Assembly (NCBI RefSeq): GCF_001427125.1
Contig: NZ_LMGK01000012.1
Location: forward strand, 241,430 to 305,429
DNA: 64,000 nucleotides
Direction: 5' to 3'
Origin: Pseudomonas sp. Root562
GTDB taxonomy: Bacteria; Pseudomonadota; Gammaproteobacteria; Pseudomonadales; Pseudomonadaceae
The position numbers and the translations under genes are program-made. The notes under the pieces are model-generated. The model did no database searches, was not told the origin of the DNA, and saw only the letters and a list, made by a program, of their open reading frames with translations. Shown one piece after another: positions 35,355-46,859 of the stretch (positions within the stretch are counted from its first letter, which is position 1; every line of letters starts with the position of its first letter).

Positions 35355-35487
35355 TGTGGCGAGGGAGCTTGCTCCCGTTCGACGGCGCAGCCGTCGCAAA
35401 ATCTGAGGACCGGTTTTTCCTGACTCACCGCGTTGGATGGTTTTAGGGCCGCTACGCAGCCCAGCGGGAGCAAGCTCCCTCGCCACA
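35355..35487. repeat. REPIN, GTGGCGAGGGAG subfamily
   Basis: Arms begin TGTGGCGAGGGAGCTTGCTC at 35355 and end GAGCAAGCTCCCTCGCCACA at 35487. The inner loop contains a smaller hairpin (GACGGC GCA GCCGTC). It separates the ABC importer from ppx. Confidence 0.9.
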
Positions 35488-35594
35488 GAGACCCATGTAG
35501 TCCATGCGCTGGATCAAGGCTTTGAACCGAACGCGTTGGCGCCAGCCTTTGATCGTGGCACGATGTCGAGGTTATCGACCGAGACCCCCAGACC

Positions 35595-37097
35595 ATGCCG
35601 CAATCCCAAGCCAAGAATCTGTCCCTGATCGCCGCAATCGACCTGGGCTCCAACAGCTTTCACATGGTCGTGGCCAAGGCCCAGAACGGCGAAATCCGTA
35701 TTCTCGAGCGTCTCGGGGAGAAGGTTCAGCTGGCGGCCGGCATCGACGACGAGCGTAAACTCAGCGAAGAATCCATGCAGCGCGGGCTCGATTGCCTCAA
35801 GCGTTTTGCCCAACTGATCAACGGTATGCCCCTCGGCGCCGTGCGTATCGTTGGTACCAACGCCCTGCGTGAAGCTCGTAACCGCGCCGAATTCATCCAC
35901 CGCGCCGAAGAAATCCTCGGCCACCCGGTGGAAGTCATCTCCGGCCGAGAAGAAGCGCGCCTGATCTACCTCGGCGTGTCCCACACCCTCGCCGACACCC
36001 CGGGCAAGCGCCTGGTGGCGGACATCGGCGGCGGCAGTACCGAATTCATCATCGGTCAGCGTTTCGAACCGCTGCTGCGCGAAAGCCTGCAAATGGGTTG
36101 CGTCAGCTACACCCAACGCTATTTCAAGGACGGCAAGATCACCCCGGCCCGCTATGCCCAGGCGTACACCGCGGCGCGGCTGGAGATCATGAGCATTGAA
36201 CACGCCCTGCATCGCCTGACCTGGGATGAGGCCATCGGCTCCTCGGGCACCATCCGCGCCATCGGCCTGGCGCTGAAGGCCGGTGGTCACGGCACCGGCG
36301 AAGTGAACGCCGAAGGCCTGGCCTGGCTCAAGCGCAAGCTGATGAAGCTCGGCGATGTCGAGAAAATCGACTTCGAAGGCATCAAGCCCGATCGTCGGGC
36401 GATCTTCCCGGCGGGCCTGGCAATCCTCGAAGCCATCTTCGACTCCCTCGAACTGCAACGCATGGACCACTGCGAAGGTGCCCTGCGTGAAGGCGTGCTG
36501 TATGACCTGCTCGGCCGCCATCATCACGAAGACGTGCGCGAACGCACCCTGACCTCGCTGATGGAGCGTTATCACGTCGACCTGGAACAGGCGGCGCGGG
36601 TCGAACGCAAAGCCCTGCATGCCTTCGATCAGGTGGCAAGCGACTGGGACCTGGAAGATGGCGTCTGGCGCGAACTGCTCGGCTGGGCGGCGAAGGTCCA
36701 TGAGGTGGGCCTGGACATCGCTCACTACCAGTACCACAAGCACGGCGCTTACCTGATCGAACACTCGGACCTGGCCGGGTTCTCCCGCGAAGACCAGTTA
36801 ATGCTCGCGCTGCTGGTGCGTGGCCACCGTCGCAACATTCCCAAGGACAAATTCGCCGACTTCGGCGATGACGGCATCAAGCTGATACGCCTGTGCGTGT
36901 TGCTGCGCTTCGCGATCCTGTTCCACCACATCCGCGGTACTCAGCAAATGCCTCAGGTCGAGCTCAACGCCATGGGCAATCATCTTGAAGTGGTGTTCCC
37001 GGAAAACTGGCTGGATGAAAACCAGCTGACCCAGGCCGACTTCGCTATCGAAGCGGAATGGCTGACCCGAGTGGATATCGTTCTCAGCGTGCGCTGA
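35595..37097 (+). CDS. ppx: Exopolyphosphatase
   Basis: Releases phosphate from polyphosphate ends and may also hydrolyse pppGpp. 500 residues, Ppx/GppA family of the actin-like fold: [20 protein letters not shown] at the start, [11 protein letters not shown], and [14 protein letters not shown]. The C-terminal part (about 310-480) has HD-like helices including [15 protein letters not shown]. It is convergent with ppk, with a bidirectional terminator between. Confidence 0.95.
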   Translation: MPQSQAKNLSLIAAIDLGSNSFHMVVAKAQNGEIRILERLGEKVQLAAGIDDERKLSEESMQRGLDCLKRFAQLINGMPLGAVRIVGTNALREARNRAEFIHRAEEILGHPVEVISGREEARLIYLGVSHTLADTPGKRLVADIGGGSTEFIIGQRFEPLLRESLQMGCVSYTQRYFKDGKITPARYAQAYTAARLEIMSIEHALHRLTWDEAIGSSGTIRAIGLALKAGGHGTGEVNAEGLAWLKRKLMKLGDVEKIDFEGIKPDRRAIFPAGLAILEAIFDSLELQRMDHCEGALREGVLYDLLGRHHHEDVRERTLTSLMERYHVDLEQAARVERKALHAFDQVASDWDLEDGVWRELLGWAAKVHEVGLDIAHYQYHKHGAYLIEHSDLAGFSREDQLMLALLVRGHRRNIPKDKFADFGDDGIKLIRLCVLLRFAILFHHIRGTQQMPQVELNAMGNHLEVVFPENWLDENQLTQADFAIEAEWLTRVDIVLSVR

Positions 37098-37110
37098 TAC
37101 GCATTGCTCC

Positions 37111-37140
37111 TGTAGGAGCACGGCTTGCCGGCGATGGCAA
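37111..37140 (+). repeat. Single REP unit after ppx
   Basis: TGTAGGAGCACGGCTTGCCG followed by GCGATGGCAA, the same unit as in the tandem array near 22 kb, here without a clear inverted partner. Confidence 0.8.
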
Positions 37141-37172
37141 TTTTAGAGACGCCATCGCATGTGGCGGGAAAC

Positions 37173-37204
37173 AAAAATGGCGATCCGCAGGGATCGCCAT
37201 TTTT
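37173..37204. terminator. Bidirectional terminator between ppx and ppk
   Basis: Stem AATGGCGATCC/GGATCGCCATT with a three-base loop and A-run/T-run on both sides. It serves both convergent genes. Confidence 0.9.
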
Positions 37205-37217
37205 ACTGCCCGACGTT

Positions 37218-39440
37218 TTAACGCACAGTCAGAATAGGGCTGCCCAATCGCTCCAGCAACGTCGCCTGGGCGCTGCGCGGGTTCTGGTTGCCGGTCGGCG
37301 TGTTGCGGATGTAACGACCGTCCGACTGCAGGCTCCAGCTGTGGGTGTTATCGGTCAGGTACAGCTCCAGCTCCTTCTTCACCCGCATGATCAGCTTCTT
37401 GCCCTCGACCGGGAAGCAAGTCTCGACGCGCTTGTCGAGGTTGCGCTCCATCCAGTCGGCACTGGACAGGAACATCTGCTCATCGCCGCCGTTGAGGAAA
37501 TAAAACACCCGGGTGTGTTCCAGGAAACGCCCGATGATCGAACGCACGTGAATGTTGTGCGAAACCCCGGCAATGCCCGGCCGCAGGCAGCACATGCCAC
37601 GCACCACGAGGTCGATGCGCACGCCCGACTGGCTGGCCTTGTACAACGCACGGATGATCTTCGGATCGGTCAGTGAGTTGAACTTGGCAATGATGTGCGC
37701 CGGTTTGCCATCGAGGGCGAACTGGGTCTCGCGGGCAATCATGTCGAGCATGCCCTTCTTCAGGGTGAACGGCGCATGCAGCAACTTCTTCATGCGCAGG
37801 GTCTTGCCCATGCCGATCAACTGGCTGAACAGTTTGCCGACGTCTTCGCACAAGGCGTCGTCGGAGGTCAGCAGGCTGTAGTCGGTGTAGAGGCGAGCGT
37901 TGCCGGCGTGATAGTTACCGGTACCGAGGTGCGCATAACGCACGATTTCACCGGCCTCGCGGCGCAGGATCAACATCATCTTGGCGTGAGTCTTGAAGCC
38001 GACCACGCCGTAGATCACCACCGCACCGGCCGCTTGCAGACGGCTGGCCAGTTGCAGGTTGGACTCTTCGTCGAACCGCGCGCGCAACTCGATCACCGCG
38101 GTAACTTCCTTGCCGTTACGCGCCGCATCCACCAGCGCATCGACGATTTCCGAGTTGGCGCCGGAGCGGTACAGGGTCTGGCGCACCGCCAGCACGTGCG
38201 GGTCCTTGGCAGCCTGGCGCAGCAAGTCGACCACCGGGGTGAACGACTCGAACGGGTGCAGCAGCAGGATGTCCTGCTTGCTGATCACACTGAAAATGTT
38301 CTCGCTGTTTTGCAGCAGCTTCGGGATCTGCGGGGTGAACGGCAGATATTGCAGCTCGCGCTGGCTGTCCAGACCGGTGATGCTGAACAGACGCGTCAGG
38401 TTCACCGGACCGTTGACCTGGTACAACTCGGTCTCGCTCAGGTTGAATTGCTTGAGCAAGTAGTCGGACAAGTGTTTCGGGCAGGTATCGGCGACTTCGA
38501 GACGCACCGCATCACCATAGCGACGCGAGAACAGCTCACCACGCAAGGCGCGGGCAAGGTCTTCGACGTCTTCGGAATCCAGCGCCAGGTCGGCATTTCG
38601 GGTCAGGCGGAACTGGTAGCAGCCCTTGACCTTCATGCCCTGGAACAGGTCATCGGCGTGGGCGTGGATCATCGACGACAGGAACACATAATTGTCGCCG
38701 GCGCCGCCGACTTCCTCCGGCACCTTGATGATGCGCGGCAGCAAGCGCGGGGCCGGGATGATCGCCAGGCCGGAGTCGCGACCGAAGGCGTCGATGCCTT
38801 CGAGCTCGACGATGAAGTTCAGGCTCTTGTTCACCAGCAACGGGAACGGGTGCGTCGGGTCGAGACCGATCGGGGTGATGATCGGCGCGATCTCGTCGCG
38901 GAAATAACGGCGCACCCAGGTTTTCAGCTTGGTCGTCCAGTGACGACGACGGATAAAGCGGACCTGATGTTTTTCCAGCTCCGGCAATAGAATGTCGTTG
39001 AGAATCGCGTACTGGCGGTCAACGTGGCCGTGCACCAGTTCGCTGATGCGCGCCAGGGCCTGATGCGGCTGCAAGCCATCGGCCCCCGCCTGCTCACGGG
39101 CGAAAGTGATTTGCTTCTTCAGGCCGGCGACGCGAATTTCGAAGAACTCGTCCAGGTTGCTGGAAAAGATCAGCAGAAACTTCAGCCGCTCCAGCAACGG
39201 ATAGGTCTCATCCAGCGCCTGTTCCAGTACGCGGATGTTGAACTGCAGTTGCGACAACTCGCGATGGATGTACAGGCTGCTGTCATCCAGGCCGGGAATG
39301 GCAATCGCCGGCGCCGCCGGGGCGGGCTCGGTTACCGCCGCGGGTGGAGCAGGCTCCAGCTCCGGCGGGGTCTCGGCGATTTGCTCGACCACAGGTTGAG
39401 CGTCTTGTACGGCAACTTCCGTGAGTCCTTCGGTATTCAT
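37218..39440 (-). CDS. ppk1: Polyphosphate kinase 1
   Basis: Membrane-associated enzyme polymerising ATP gamma-phosphate into polyphosphate. 740 residues; the first 55 or so are a proline- and alanine-rich extension ([20 protein letters not shown]) not seen in E. coli Ppk. The catalytic part has the phospholipase-D-like fold, with the phosphorylated histidine in a region like [20 protein letters not shown] and [20 protein letters not shown] after it. The ATG at 39440 is preferred over a GTG one codon earlier. Only 18 bases separate it from the hemB stop, so hemB-ppk is one transcription unit. Confidence 0.95.
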   Translation of the reverse strand: MNTEGLTEVAVQDAQPVVEQIAETPPELEPAPPAAVTEPAPAAPAIAIPGLDDSSLYIHRELSQLQFNIRVLEQALDETYPLLERLKFLLIFSSNLDEFFEIRVAGLKKQITFAREQAGADGLQPHQALARISELVHGHVDRQYAILNDILLPELEKHQVRFIRRRHWTTKLKTWVRRYFRDEIAPIITPIGLDPTHPFPLLVNKSLNFIVELEGIDAFGRDSGLAIIPAPRLLPRIIKVPEEVGGAGDNYVFLSSMIHAHADDLFQGMKVKGCYQFRLTRNADLALDSEDVEDLARALRGELFSRRYGDAVRLEVADTCPKHLSDYLLKQFNLSETELYQVNGPVNLTRLFSITGLDSQRELQYLPFTPQIPKLLQNSENIFSVISKQDILLLHPFESFTPVVDLLRQAAKDPHVLAVRQTLYRSGANSEIVDALVDAARNGKEVTAVIELRARFDEESNLQLASRLQAAGAVVIYGVVGFKTHAKMMLILRREAGEIVRYAHLGTGNYHAGNARLYTDYSLLTSDDALCEDVGKLFSQLIGMGKTLRMKKLLHAPFTLKKGMLDMIARETQFALDGKPAHIIAKFNSLTDPKIIRALYKASQSGVRIDLVVRGMCCLRPGIAGVSHNIHVRSIIGRFLEHTRVFYFLNGGDEQMFLSSADWMERNLDKRVETCFPVEGKKLIMRVKKELELYLTDNTHSWSLQSDGRYIRNTPTGNQNPRSAQATLLERLGSPILTVR

Positions 39441-39458
39441 CACATGTTCCTGGGAGGG

Positions 39459-40543
<1,085 letters not shown>

Positions 40544-40677
40544 TTGTGCGCACACCGCGACATGTAGCCGCATTCCATTGTCCTTGTAGGAAATGTTCAC
40601 GTCGAGACACATTTGGACACTTTCCTGAATGTGTGCGAAGGGTTAGGCTGCGCGTTCATTTCGCCAGCACCCAGACA

Positions 40678-41307
40678 ATGCTCCAACAATTTCTGCATGA
40701 CTTCGGCTACTTTGCCTTGTTCCTCGGCACGTTTTTCGAAGGCGAAACCATTCTGGTGCTCGCAGGCTTCCTCGCGTTCCGTGGATACATGGACATCAAC
40801 CTGGTGGTGGTCGTGGCGTTCTTCGGCAGTTATGCCGGCGATCAGCTGTGGTATTTCATGGGGCGCAAGCATGGGCGCAAGTTGCTGGCGCGCAAACCAC
40901 GCTGGCAAATGATGGGTGATCGGGCGCTGGAACACATCCGCAAGCACCCGGACATCTGGGTCCTGAGCTTCCGTTTCGTCTATGGACTGCGCACAGTGAT
41001 GCCGGTGGCGATCGGCCTGTCGGGCTATCCACCGGGACGCTACCTGTTGCTCAACGGAATTGGCGCGGCGATCTGGGCCACTGCATTGGCGGCGGCCGCC
41101 TATCACTTCGGTGCGGTGCTGGAAGGCATGCTCGGCAGCATCAAGAAATACGAACTGTGGGTCCTCGGCGCCCTGCTCATCCTTGGCCTGGGCTTGTGGT
41201 TGCGCCGGCGCTTCAAGAACGCCCGCCTGGCCAGACAGGTCTACGCCGACGAGCAGGCCCTGAAAGCCGAACAGGCGAAAACCGGCGAAACTAAGCCAAT
41301 CGAGTGA
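40678..41307 (+). CDS. DedA family membrane protein
   Basis: A 209-residue inner-membrane protein of the DedA/SNARE-associated family, now seen as lipid scramblase or undecaprenyl-phosphate flippase relatives. Family motifs: FLGTFFEGETILVLAGFLA with the conserved acidic residue, FGSYAGDQLWYFMGRKHG, and RFVYGLRTVMPVAIGLSGYP. The ATG at 40678 is chosen because residues before it look unrelated. Its 3' end overlaps the convergent hydroxylase gene by 17 bases. Confidence 0.88.
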   Translation: MLQQFLHDFGYFALFLGTFFEGETILVLAGFLAFRGYMDINLVVVVAFFGSYAGDQLWYFMGRKHGRKLLARKPRWQMMGDRALEHIRKHPDIWVLSFRFVYGLRTVMPVAIGLSGYPPGRYLLLNGIGAAIWATALAAAAYHFGAVLEGMLGSIKKYELWVLGALLILGLGLWLRRRFKNARLARQVYADEQALKAEQAKTGETKPIE

Positions 41308-42523
41308 AGCGGTTTCGACAGCAGTAAAGACCGATTCCGCTCAGCAGGCTGTAACTGAGCAGGCCGATCCAGCCCACCGCGCTGGCCGGCCACAGCCCCA
41401 CCAACGGCGCCAGCCACACCAGCGGCACGTTGGACGCCAGCCGCAACAGTTCCACCTTCAACGCCCAAGGGCGATTCTCCAGGGCCACGCCCAGCACGAA
41501 CAGTCCCAGCGCCACGGCGCCCCAGCCAAGCACCAATGCGGCCGTTGGCAGGCTCGGCTCAAGGTTCATCAAATAGCTGCCCAGCGCGATGTAGACGCAG
41601 AATTGCAACAGCACATACAGCTGCTGACGCCCGTCCAGCGGCACTTCGAACTTACGGAACTGGCTCAGATCCGGCTTGTTTAACGGGTATTTGGCGGCCA
41701 CGTCCGCCGGCCGCCAACCGGTGCGCATGAACCAGATCCGCAGCTTGTCCCAGGTGCTTTCGGCACGCCGCGCGTCGGCCCACAACTGCGCGTAGAACTG
41801 CACGTTCGCCCACAACGGATTCCAGCTCGCCAGCGGCGTGGTCACGCCGAAAATCACCGGCTCGTTGTCGTCCTCTTCCTGGAACGAGCCGAATAGACGG
41901 TCCCAAATAATGAACACCCCGCCGTAGTTGCGATCCATGTAGAGAGCGTTCTGTGCATGGTGAGCCCGATGATTGGATGGCGTGACGAAGAACCACTCGA
42001 ACCAGCCGAGTTTGGGAATATGCCGGGTGTGCACCCAAAACTGGTACAGCAGGTTCAGCGCCGCGACGCTGACAAACACCAGCAACGGCACGCCCGCGAC
42101 GGCCATGGGCAGGTAGAAGATCCAACTCAGCAGAAACCCGGTACTGGTCTGGCGCAGGGCGGTGGAAAGGTTGTAGTCCTCGCTCTGGTGATGCACCGAA
42201 TGCGCAGCCCAGAGAATATTGCGTTCATGGCCCATGCGGTGAAGCCAGTAATAGCAGAAGTCATAGAACACGAAAGCGAACACCCAGACCCAGACACTGT
42301 CGGCCGAGAGTTCGAACAGTGCCAGGTGCTTGAGGGCAAATGCGTAAGTCAGCAGCCCCACGCCTTTGGTCAGCAGACCCGTGGTGGTGGACAGCACGCC
42401 GGTGCTGATGCTGTTGATGGCGTCTGCCAGCCGATAGTTGCTCACCCCGCGCCAGCGGTCGGCCGCCAGTTCGATGGCAATCAATACAAAGAAAAACGGC
42501 ACTGCATACAGAATGAAGTCCAT
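41291..42523 (-). CDS. Sterol desaturase/fatty acid hydroxylase family membrane protein
   Basis: A 410-residue multi-pass membrane protein with the diiron histidine motifs of the family: WLHRMGHE, AHSVHHQSEDYN, and NHRAHHAQN, followed by GVFIIWDRLFGSF. Residues after about 300 add further membrane helices. The substrate is a lipid-type molecule, but bacteria of this group rarely make sterols, so a fatty acid, sphingolipid-like or hopanoid substrate is possible. It is convergent with the DedA gene. Confidence 0.87.
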   Translation of the reverse strand: MDFILYAVPFFFVLIAIELAADRWRGVSNYRLADAINSISTGVLSTTTGLLTKGVGLLTYAFALKHLALFELSADSVWVWVFAFVFYDFCYYWLHRMGHERNILWAAHSVHHQSEDYNLSTALRQTSTGFLLSWIFYLPMAVAGVPLLVFVSVAALNLLYQFWVHTRHIPKLGWFEWFFVTPSNHRAHHAQNALYMDRNYGGVFIIWDRLFGSFQEEDDNEPVIFGVTTPLASWNPLWANVQFYAQLWADARRAESTWDKLRIWFMRTGWRPADVAAKYPLNKPDLSQFRKFEVPLDGRQQLYVLLQFCVYIALGSYLMNLEPSLPTAALVLGWGAVALGLFVLGVALENRPWALKVELLRLASNVPLVWLAPLVGLWPASAVGWIGLLSYSLLSGIGLYCCRNRFTRLA

Positions 42524-42639
42524 GACGCGCCCTGGTCGGAATCCTGAGGACAGATGCTAGGTGTACCCGCGAATTAACCCTATGGCAACGAGTGACAAAT
42601 TAGTGGACATTTAACGCCATGAATCTGGAGAAAAAGCCC

Positions 42640-43308
42640 ATGAGCAAAAAAGTTGCAGTGATCCTTTCCGGTTGTGGTGTGTACGACGGCGCCGAGATCT
42701 ACGAGAGTGTGATTACCTTGCTGCGCCTGGACCAGCGCGGCGCGCAGGTGCAGTGTTTCGCGCCAAACATTGCGCAACTGCATGTGATCAACCACCTGAC
42801 CGGCGAAGAAATGCCCGAATCGCGCAATGTGCTGGTGGAGTCGGCGCGCATCGCCCGCGGCGAAATCAAGGACATCCGCGAAGCCGACGCCGAAGACTTC
42901 GATGCGCTGATCATTCCCGGTGGCTTCGGCTCGGCCAAGAACCTCTCCAACTTCGCCATCGAGGGCACCGGCTGCACCGTGCAGCCCGACGTGCTGGCGT
43001 TGACCGAAGCCTTTGCCGAAGCCGGCAAACCAGTGGGGCTGATCTGCATCTCGCCAGCCCTGGCGGCAAAGATTTATGGCCCCGGCGTGACCTGCACCAT
43101 CGGCAACGATGCCGACACGGCGACGGCGCTGAACAAGATGGGCGCCACCCACCAGGAATGCGCCGTCAGTGACATCGTTGAAGACAAGGCGCGCAAACTG
43201 GTGAGCACCCCAGCCTACATGCTGGCGCAATCGATCAGTGAAGCGGCTTCAGGGATCAACAAACTGGTCGACCGCGTCCTCGAACTGACCCACGAAAACG
43301 ACGCTTGA
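42640..43308 (+). CDS. elbB: Isoprenoid biosynthesis glyoxalase ElbB
   Basis: A 222-residue class-I glutamine-amidotransferase-like protein of the ElbB/DJ-1 superfamily. Motifs: VAVILSGCGVYDGAEIYE at the start, IIPGGFGSAKNLSNFA and GLICISPALAAKIYG, which carries the nucleophile cysteine. The ATG at 42640 (MSKKVAVIL) is preferred because CTGGAG precedes it by 9 bases; a start seven codons earlier is possible. The biological substrate is unclear; weak glyoxalase activity has been reported for the E. coli homologue. Confidence 0.88.
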   Translation: MSKKVAVILSGCGVYDGAEIYESVITLLRLDQRGAQVQCFAPNIAQLHVINHLTGEEMPESRNVLVESARIARGEIKDIREADAEDFDALIIPGGFGSAKNLSNFAIEGTGCTVQPDVLALTEAFAEAGKPVGLICISPALAAKIYGPGVTCTIGNDADTATALNKMGATHQECAVSDIVEDKARKLVSTPAYMLAQSISEAASGINKLVDRVLELTHENDA

Positions 43309-43329
43309 CCCGTCGCTGCGATTGACTCC

Positions 43330-43461
43330 TGTGGCGAGGGAGCTTGCTCCCGCTCGACTGCGCAGCAGTCGCAAAACCGATTGCTGCGATTTTTCTGAAA
43401 ACTGTCGCGGCAGGTTTGGGGGTTGCTTCGCAACCCAGCGGGAGCAAGCTCCCTCGCCACA
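43330..43461. repeat. REPIN, GTGGCGAGGGAG subfamily
   Basis: Arms begin TGTGGCGAGGGAGCTTGCTC at 43330 and end GAGCAAGCTCCCTCGCCACA at 43461, with a small internal hairpin (CTGCG CAG CAG). It separates the convergent elbB and YaiI-like genes. Third copy of this subfamily. Confidence 0.9.
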
Positions 43462-43475
43462 ACGACTGCATTCGC

Positions 43476-43931
43476 TCAAGACTGGCGCGATAGCCGCGTC
43501 AAGATCCGGTCCAGCGCATTGGCAAACGCCTGTTTCTCGCGCTCGCCAAACGGCGCCGGCCCGCCGCTCATCTGCCCTTGCTCGCGCAAGTCGGTGAACA
43601 GGTTGCGCACCGCCAGCCGGTCGCCCATGTTCTGCGAGTCGAATTCCTTGCCTCGCGGGTCCAGTGCCGCAACGCCCTTTTTCACCAACCGGTCGGCCAG
43701 CGGCACATCGCTGCAAATCACCAGTTCACCGGGGACTGCATGTTCCACCAGATAGTCGTCAGCGGCATCCGGGCCGCTCGGCACCACAATCAACTTCACC
43801 AGCGCCAGGCCTGGCTTGATCTGCGGCTGTCCAGCCACCAGCACCACTTCGAAACGGCGCTTGAGGGCAAACTTCACCACCAGATCCTTGGCCGCCCGCG
43901 GGCAGGCGTCGGCATCGATCCAGACACGCAT
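43476..43931 (-). CDS. UPF0178/YaiI-YqxD family protein
   Basis: A 151-residue protein with the PIN-like fold of the YaiI family: MRVWIDADACPRAAKDLVVK at the start, IKLIVVPSGPDAADDYLVEH-like middle (here VKLIVVPSGPDAADDYLV), LVICSDVPLADRL and the end FANALDRILTRL. Acidic residues suggest a metal-dependent nuclease, but the function is not established. The start at 43931 is chosen over the longer frame, which runs into a REP unit. Confidence 0.87.
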   Translation of the reverse strand: MRVWIDADACPRAAKDLVVKFALKRRFEVVLVAGQPQIKPGLALVKLIVVPSGPDAADDYLVEHAVPGELVICSDVPLADRLVKKGVAALDPRGKEFDSQNMGDRLAVRNLFTDLREQGQMSGGPAPFGEREKQAFANALDRILTRLSRQS

Positions 43932-43952
43932 TGTGTTTTCCTCGTTAAAAGC

Positions 43953-44014
43953 ATCGCGGGCAAGCCATGCTCTACAGGATAGCGCCGTCTGTAGGAGCAA
44001 GGCTTGCCCGCGAT
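43953..44014. repeat. REPIN between YaiI-like gene and FTR1 gene
   Basis: ATCGCGGGCAAGCCATGCTC (43953-43972) and the inverted GAGCAAGGCTTGCCCGCGAT (43995-44014). The left arm has lost a few bases of the GTAGGAGC end. Confidence 0.88.
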
Positions 44015-44035
44015 CATGAGCGCAGCGAATGCTGT

Positions 44036-45934
44036 TTAAGAAACCGCCAACCGACGCTTCTCGACTACCCAGCTACGCCCATACAACACGACGATCGCAA
44101 TGATCGCCACAGCCTGCGCACTCAACGAATACGCATCGGCATGAATACCCAGCCAGTCGAACTCAAAGAACGGCACCGGTCGCGTGCCGAAGATCCCGGC
44201 CTCCTGCAACGCCTTCACGCCATGCCCGGCAAACACCACCGACAACGCACACAACAAAGCGGCATTGATGCTGAAAAACAGCGCCAACGGCAGTTTTGCC
44301 GAGCCGCGCAATATCACCCACGCCAGGCCCACCAGCAGCAGCAGCGCCGTGGCACCACCCGCCAGCACCGCATCATGGCCAGCAGGACCTGCCTGCAACC
44401 ACAGGGTTTCGTAGAACAGAATCACCTCGAACAGCTCGCGATACACCGAGAAGAACGCCAGGATCGCAAAGCCGAAACGCCCGCCACCGCCCACCAGGCT
44501 GCTCTTGATGTAATCCTGCCAGGCCGCGGCGTGACGACGATCATGCATCCACACCCCGAGCCACAGCACCATGACGCTGGCAAACAGCGCCGTCGCGCCT
44601 TCGAGCAATTCACGCTGGGAACCGCTGACATCAATCACATACGCCGCCAGCGCCCAGGTGGCCAGCCCCGCGACCAGCGCCAGCCCCCAACCGACGTTGA
44701 CGCTACGCACGGCCGATTGCTGGCCGGTGTTACGCAAGAAGGCGAGAATCGCCGCCAGCACCAGGATCGCTTCCAAACCTTCGCGCAATAGAATCAGCAG
44801 GCCGGAAATGTAGCTCAGGGACCAGCTCAAGCCATCGCTGCCCAACAAACCGGCGGAGATTTTCAGTTTGGCCTTGGCCGCCTCCAGACGCTGCTCGACC
44901 TGCTCTACCGGCAAGCCATCCTGCAACGACTGACGGTAAGCCATCAGCGATTTTTCCGTGTCTTTGCGCACGTTGGCATCGACGTTGTCGAGGGAGCTTT
45001 CGACCAGTTCGAAGCCTTCCAGGTAGGCCGCCACCGACAAGTCATAGGCCTGATCGTGTTCGCCGGCACGATAGGCTGCAACGCTCTTGTCCAGGGTCGC
45101 GGCGGTGTAATCGAGCAATTGCGCCGGGCCACGCTTGACCTGTGGCGGTTGTGCCCGTTGGGCACGGAATATCGCCGCCGCTTGCGCACCGTCCACGGCC
45201 TGCACTTCGGCCGGAGTCTGGCGAGCCAGATCGGCAATGTTGTAGGACTTGTCACTGCTGACGGTCGCCGGATCGGCGCTGAAGCTGGCGATGTACGTGG
45301 CCAGGTCCCAACGCTGACGATCATCGAGTTGATCGCCGAAGGCGGGCATATCGGTGCCTTCCACCCCCAGATTCAAGGTGTTGTAGATCGCGTAAAGACT
45401 CAGGTGATCCAGGCGCGCGTTATCACGCAGATTGGCGGGTGGCGGGGTCAGACCGACGCCCGCAGGACCGTCACCCGCGCCGGTATCGCCATGGCACACC
45501 GAGCAATGCTGGGCGTACAGCGGCGCCCCTCGGGTCGGATCCGGAGTGATGATCGGTGCCTGGCTGACCTCATAGGCCACTGCCAGTTTTGCCCCCAGTT
45601 GCCGCGCCAGACGCGCAACCTCGGCCCCCTCCTGACGCGCAGCAATGGCGCTGTGCAGCTTGCCGATGCCCTGCACCAGCTCAGCCTTTTCCGGTTTCGC
45701 TGGCATGGCCGCCACCAATCCTTGCAAGACCTGGACGAATTCCAGCTGCTCGCGGTACTCGGATTCGCTGACGACGTTGCCTGCTTGTACCGCACCCGGG
45801 TAGTCCGCACCGATATAGTCGAGTAAATGCAGTGCTTGCGGTGCGCCTTCCACCGTGTCCGCCAGCAGATTGAAACTGCACAGGGCAAACACAGGCGCTA
45901 TCAGCCAGGCCAGGAAACGGGACGGGGCACTCAT
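44036..45934 (-). CDS. Cytochrome c-FTR1 fusion iron permease
   Basis: A 632-residue iron importer. It has a signal peptide (AWLIAPVFALCSFNLLA), a periplasmic cytochrome c domain (CSVCH haem motif at 144-148 and the distal ligand in GTDMPAFG, Met196), a helical middle region (220-360), and an FTR1 membrane domain with REGLE (384-388) and a second RExxE-type motif YRELFEVILFYETL. FTR1 proteins take up ferric iron after oxidation of ferrous iron, so the fused haem domain may be the electron acceptor. A Fur-box-like sequence overlaps the start region. Confidence 0.9.
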   Translation of the reverse strand: MSAPSRFLAWLIAPVFALCSFNLLADTVEGAPQALHLLDYIGADYPGAVQAGNVVSESEYREQLEFVQVLQGLVAAMPAKPEKAELVQGIGKLHSAIAARQEGAEVARLARQLGAKLAVAYEVSQAPIITPDPTRGAPLYAQHCSVCHGDTGAGDGPAGVGLTPPPANLRDNARLDHLSLYAIYNTLNLGVEGTDMPAFGDQLDDRQRWDLATYIASFSADPATVSSDKSYNIADLARQTPAEVQAVDGAQAAAIFRAQRAQPPQVKRGPAQLLDYTAATLDKSVAAYRAGEHDQAYDLSVAAYLEGFELVESSLDNVDANVRKDTEKSLMAYRQSLQDGLPVEQVEQRLEAAKAKLKISAGLLGSDGLSWSLSYISGLLILLREGLEAILVLAAILAFLRNTGQQSAVRSVNVGWGLALVAGLATWALAAYVIDVSGSQRELLEGATALFASVMVLWLGVWMHDRRHAAAWQDYIKSSLVGGGGRFGFAILAFFSVYRELFEVILFYETLWLQAGPAGHDAVLAGGATALLLLVGLAWVILRGSAKLPLALFFSINAALLCALSVVFAGHGVKALQEAGIFGTRPVPFFEFDWLGIHADAYSLSAQAVAIIAIVVLYGRSWVVEKRRLAVS

Positions 45935-45946
45935 GAATGATTCTCA
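45932..45946 (-). promoter_or_regulatory. Candidate Fur box overlapping the FTR1 start
   Basis: On the minus strand TGAGAATCATTCATG covers the ribosome-binding region and start codon and matches nine of fourteen positions of the 7-1-7 Fur motif. It is weak, but its position over the start would suit repression. Confidence 0.35.
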
Positions 45947-46077
45947 GCTGGAAATACGAAGTAACATATTGTTCCCTCCCAATCACTTTCACTCAAGCTT
46001 TGTTGTGCTGTTTTGACAAACATCCTGCACGAGCCAGCCCCTGACAAGCGTGTCGCGGGTACCGAATCCCTGAAACG

Positions 46078-46108
46078 AAAAAGGCGACCCGCAAAGGTCG
46101 CCTTTTTT
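46078..46108. terminator. Bidirectional terminator between LysE and FTR1 genes
   Basis: AAAAAGGCGACC/GGTCGCCTTTTTT with a five-base loop. On the minus strand it ends the LysE gene with a T-run. Confidence 0.9.
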
Positions 46109-46122
46109 GTACTGACGGGTGT

Positions 46123-46755
46123 CTACACCGCTGTTTTACGCAAGGTGGCCATGAACGCCGCCGCGCCAATGAACAGTCCGGCAAAGGTGCGGTTCATGCG
46201 CTTCTGCTGTTTTGGTGTACGCAACAGACGCAGCACTTTGGAGGCCAGCCCGGTGTACCCGGCCATGACGATCAGGTCGACGCAAATCATGGTGACGCCA
46301 ATGATCACGTACTGGATCAGTAGCGGCGCGTGCGGGTCGATGAACTGCGGCAACACCGCGAGCATGAACACCAGCGCCTTGGGGTTGCTGATGTTTACCA
46401 GAAACCCGCGGAACACCAGCGCCATCGGTTTGCCGATCTGCCGCACTGCCGCGTCATCGCTCATGTCGCTGGGCAACGCGCGCCATTGCTTGATGGCGAG
46501 ATACACCAGGTACGCCACGCCAAACCATTTGATTGCGTAGAAGGCTGTGGCGGAGGCGGTGAGAATCGCGCCGACACCGGCGCCAACAATCGCGATCTGC
46601 ACCGCAAGGCCCAGTTGCAGGCCCAAGGCGTTCCAATAGCCGCGCCAGAAACCGTATTGCAGGCCGCTGGACATCGACGCAATGGCGCCGGCGCCCGGTG
46701 ACAGGCTGATCACCCAGCAGGCGGCAAAAAACGCCAGCCATGTTTGAAGCTCCAT
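46123..46755 (-). CDS. LysE/RhtB family amino-acid exporter
   Basis: A 210-residue membrane protein with about six helices. Family markers: ACWVISLSPGAGAIASMSSG at the N-terminus and FLVNISNPKALVFMLAVLPQ in the middle. It may export homoserine, threonine or a related amino acid; the substrate is not readable. Confidence 0.9.
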   Translation of the reverse strand: MELQTWLAFFAACWVISLSPGAGAIASMSSGLQYGFWRGYWNALGLQLGLAVQIAIVGAGVGAILTASATAFYAIKWFGVAYLVYLAIKQWRALPSDMSDDAAVRQIGKPMALVFRGFLVNISNPKALVFMLAVLPQFIDPHAPLLIQYVIIGVTMICVDLIVMAGYTGLASKVLRLLRTPKQQKRMNRTFAGLFIGAAAFMATLRKTAV

Positions 46756-46859
46756 TGCACACCTCGACTCGAACTCGTGACAGACGTCTAAGCTAATGCG
46801 GCTTTGGGCTGGTGACTACCGATTTTTTGCATGTGAAAAGGCTGCGATCCCAAGCCGGC

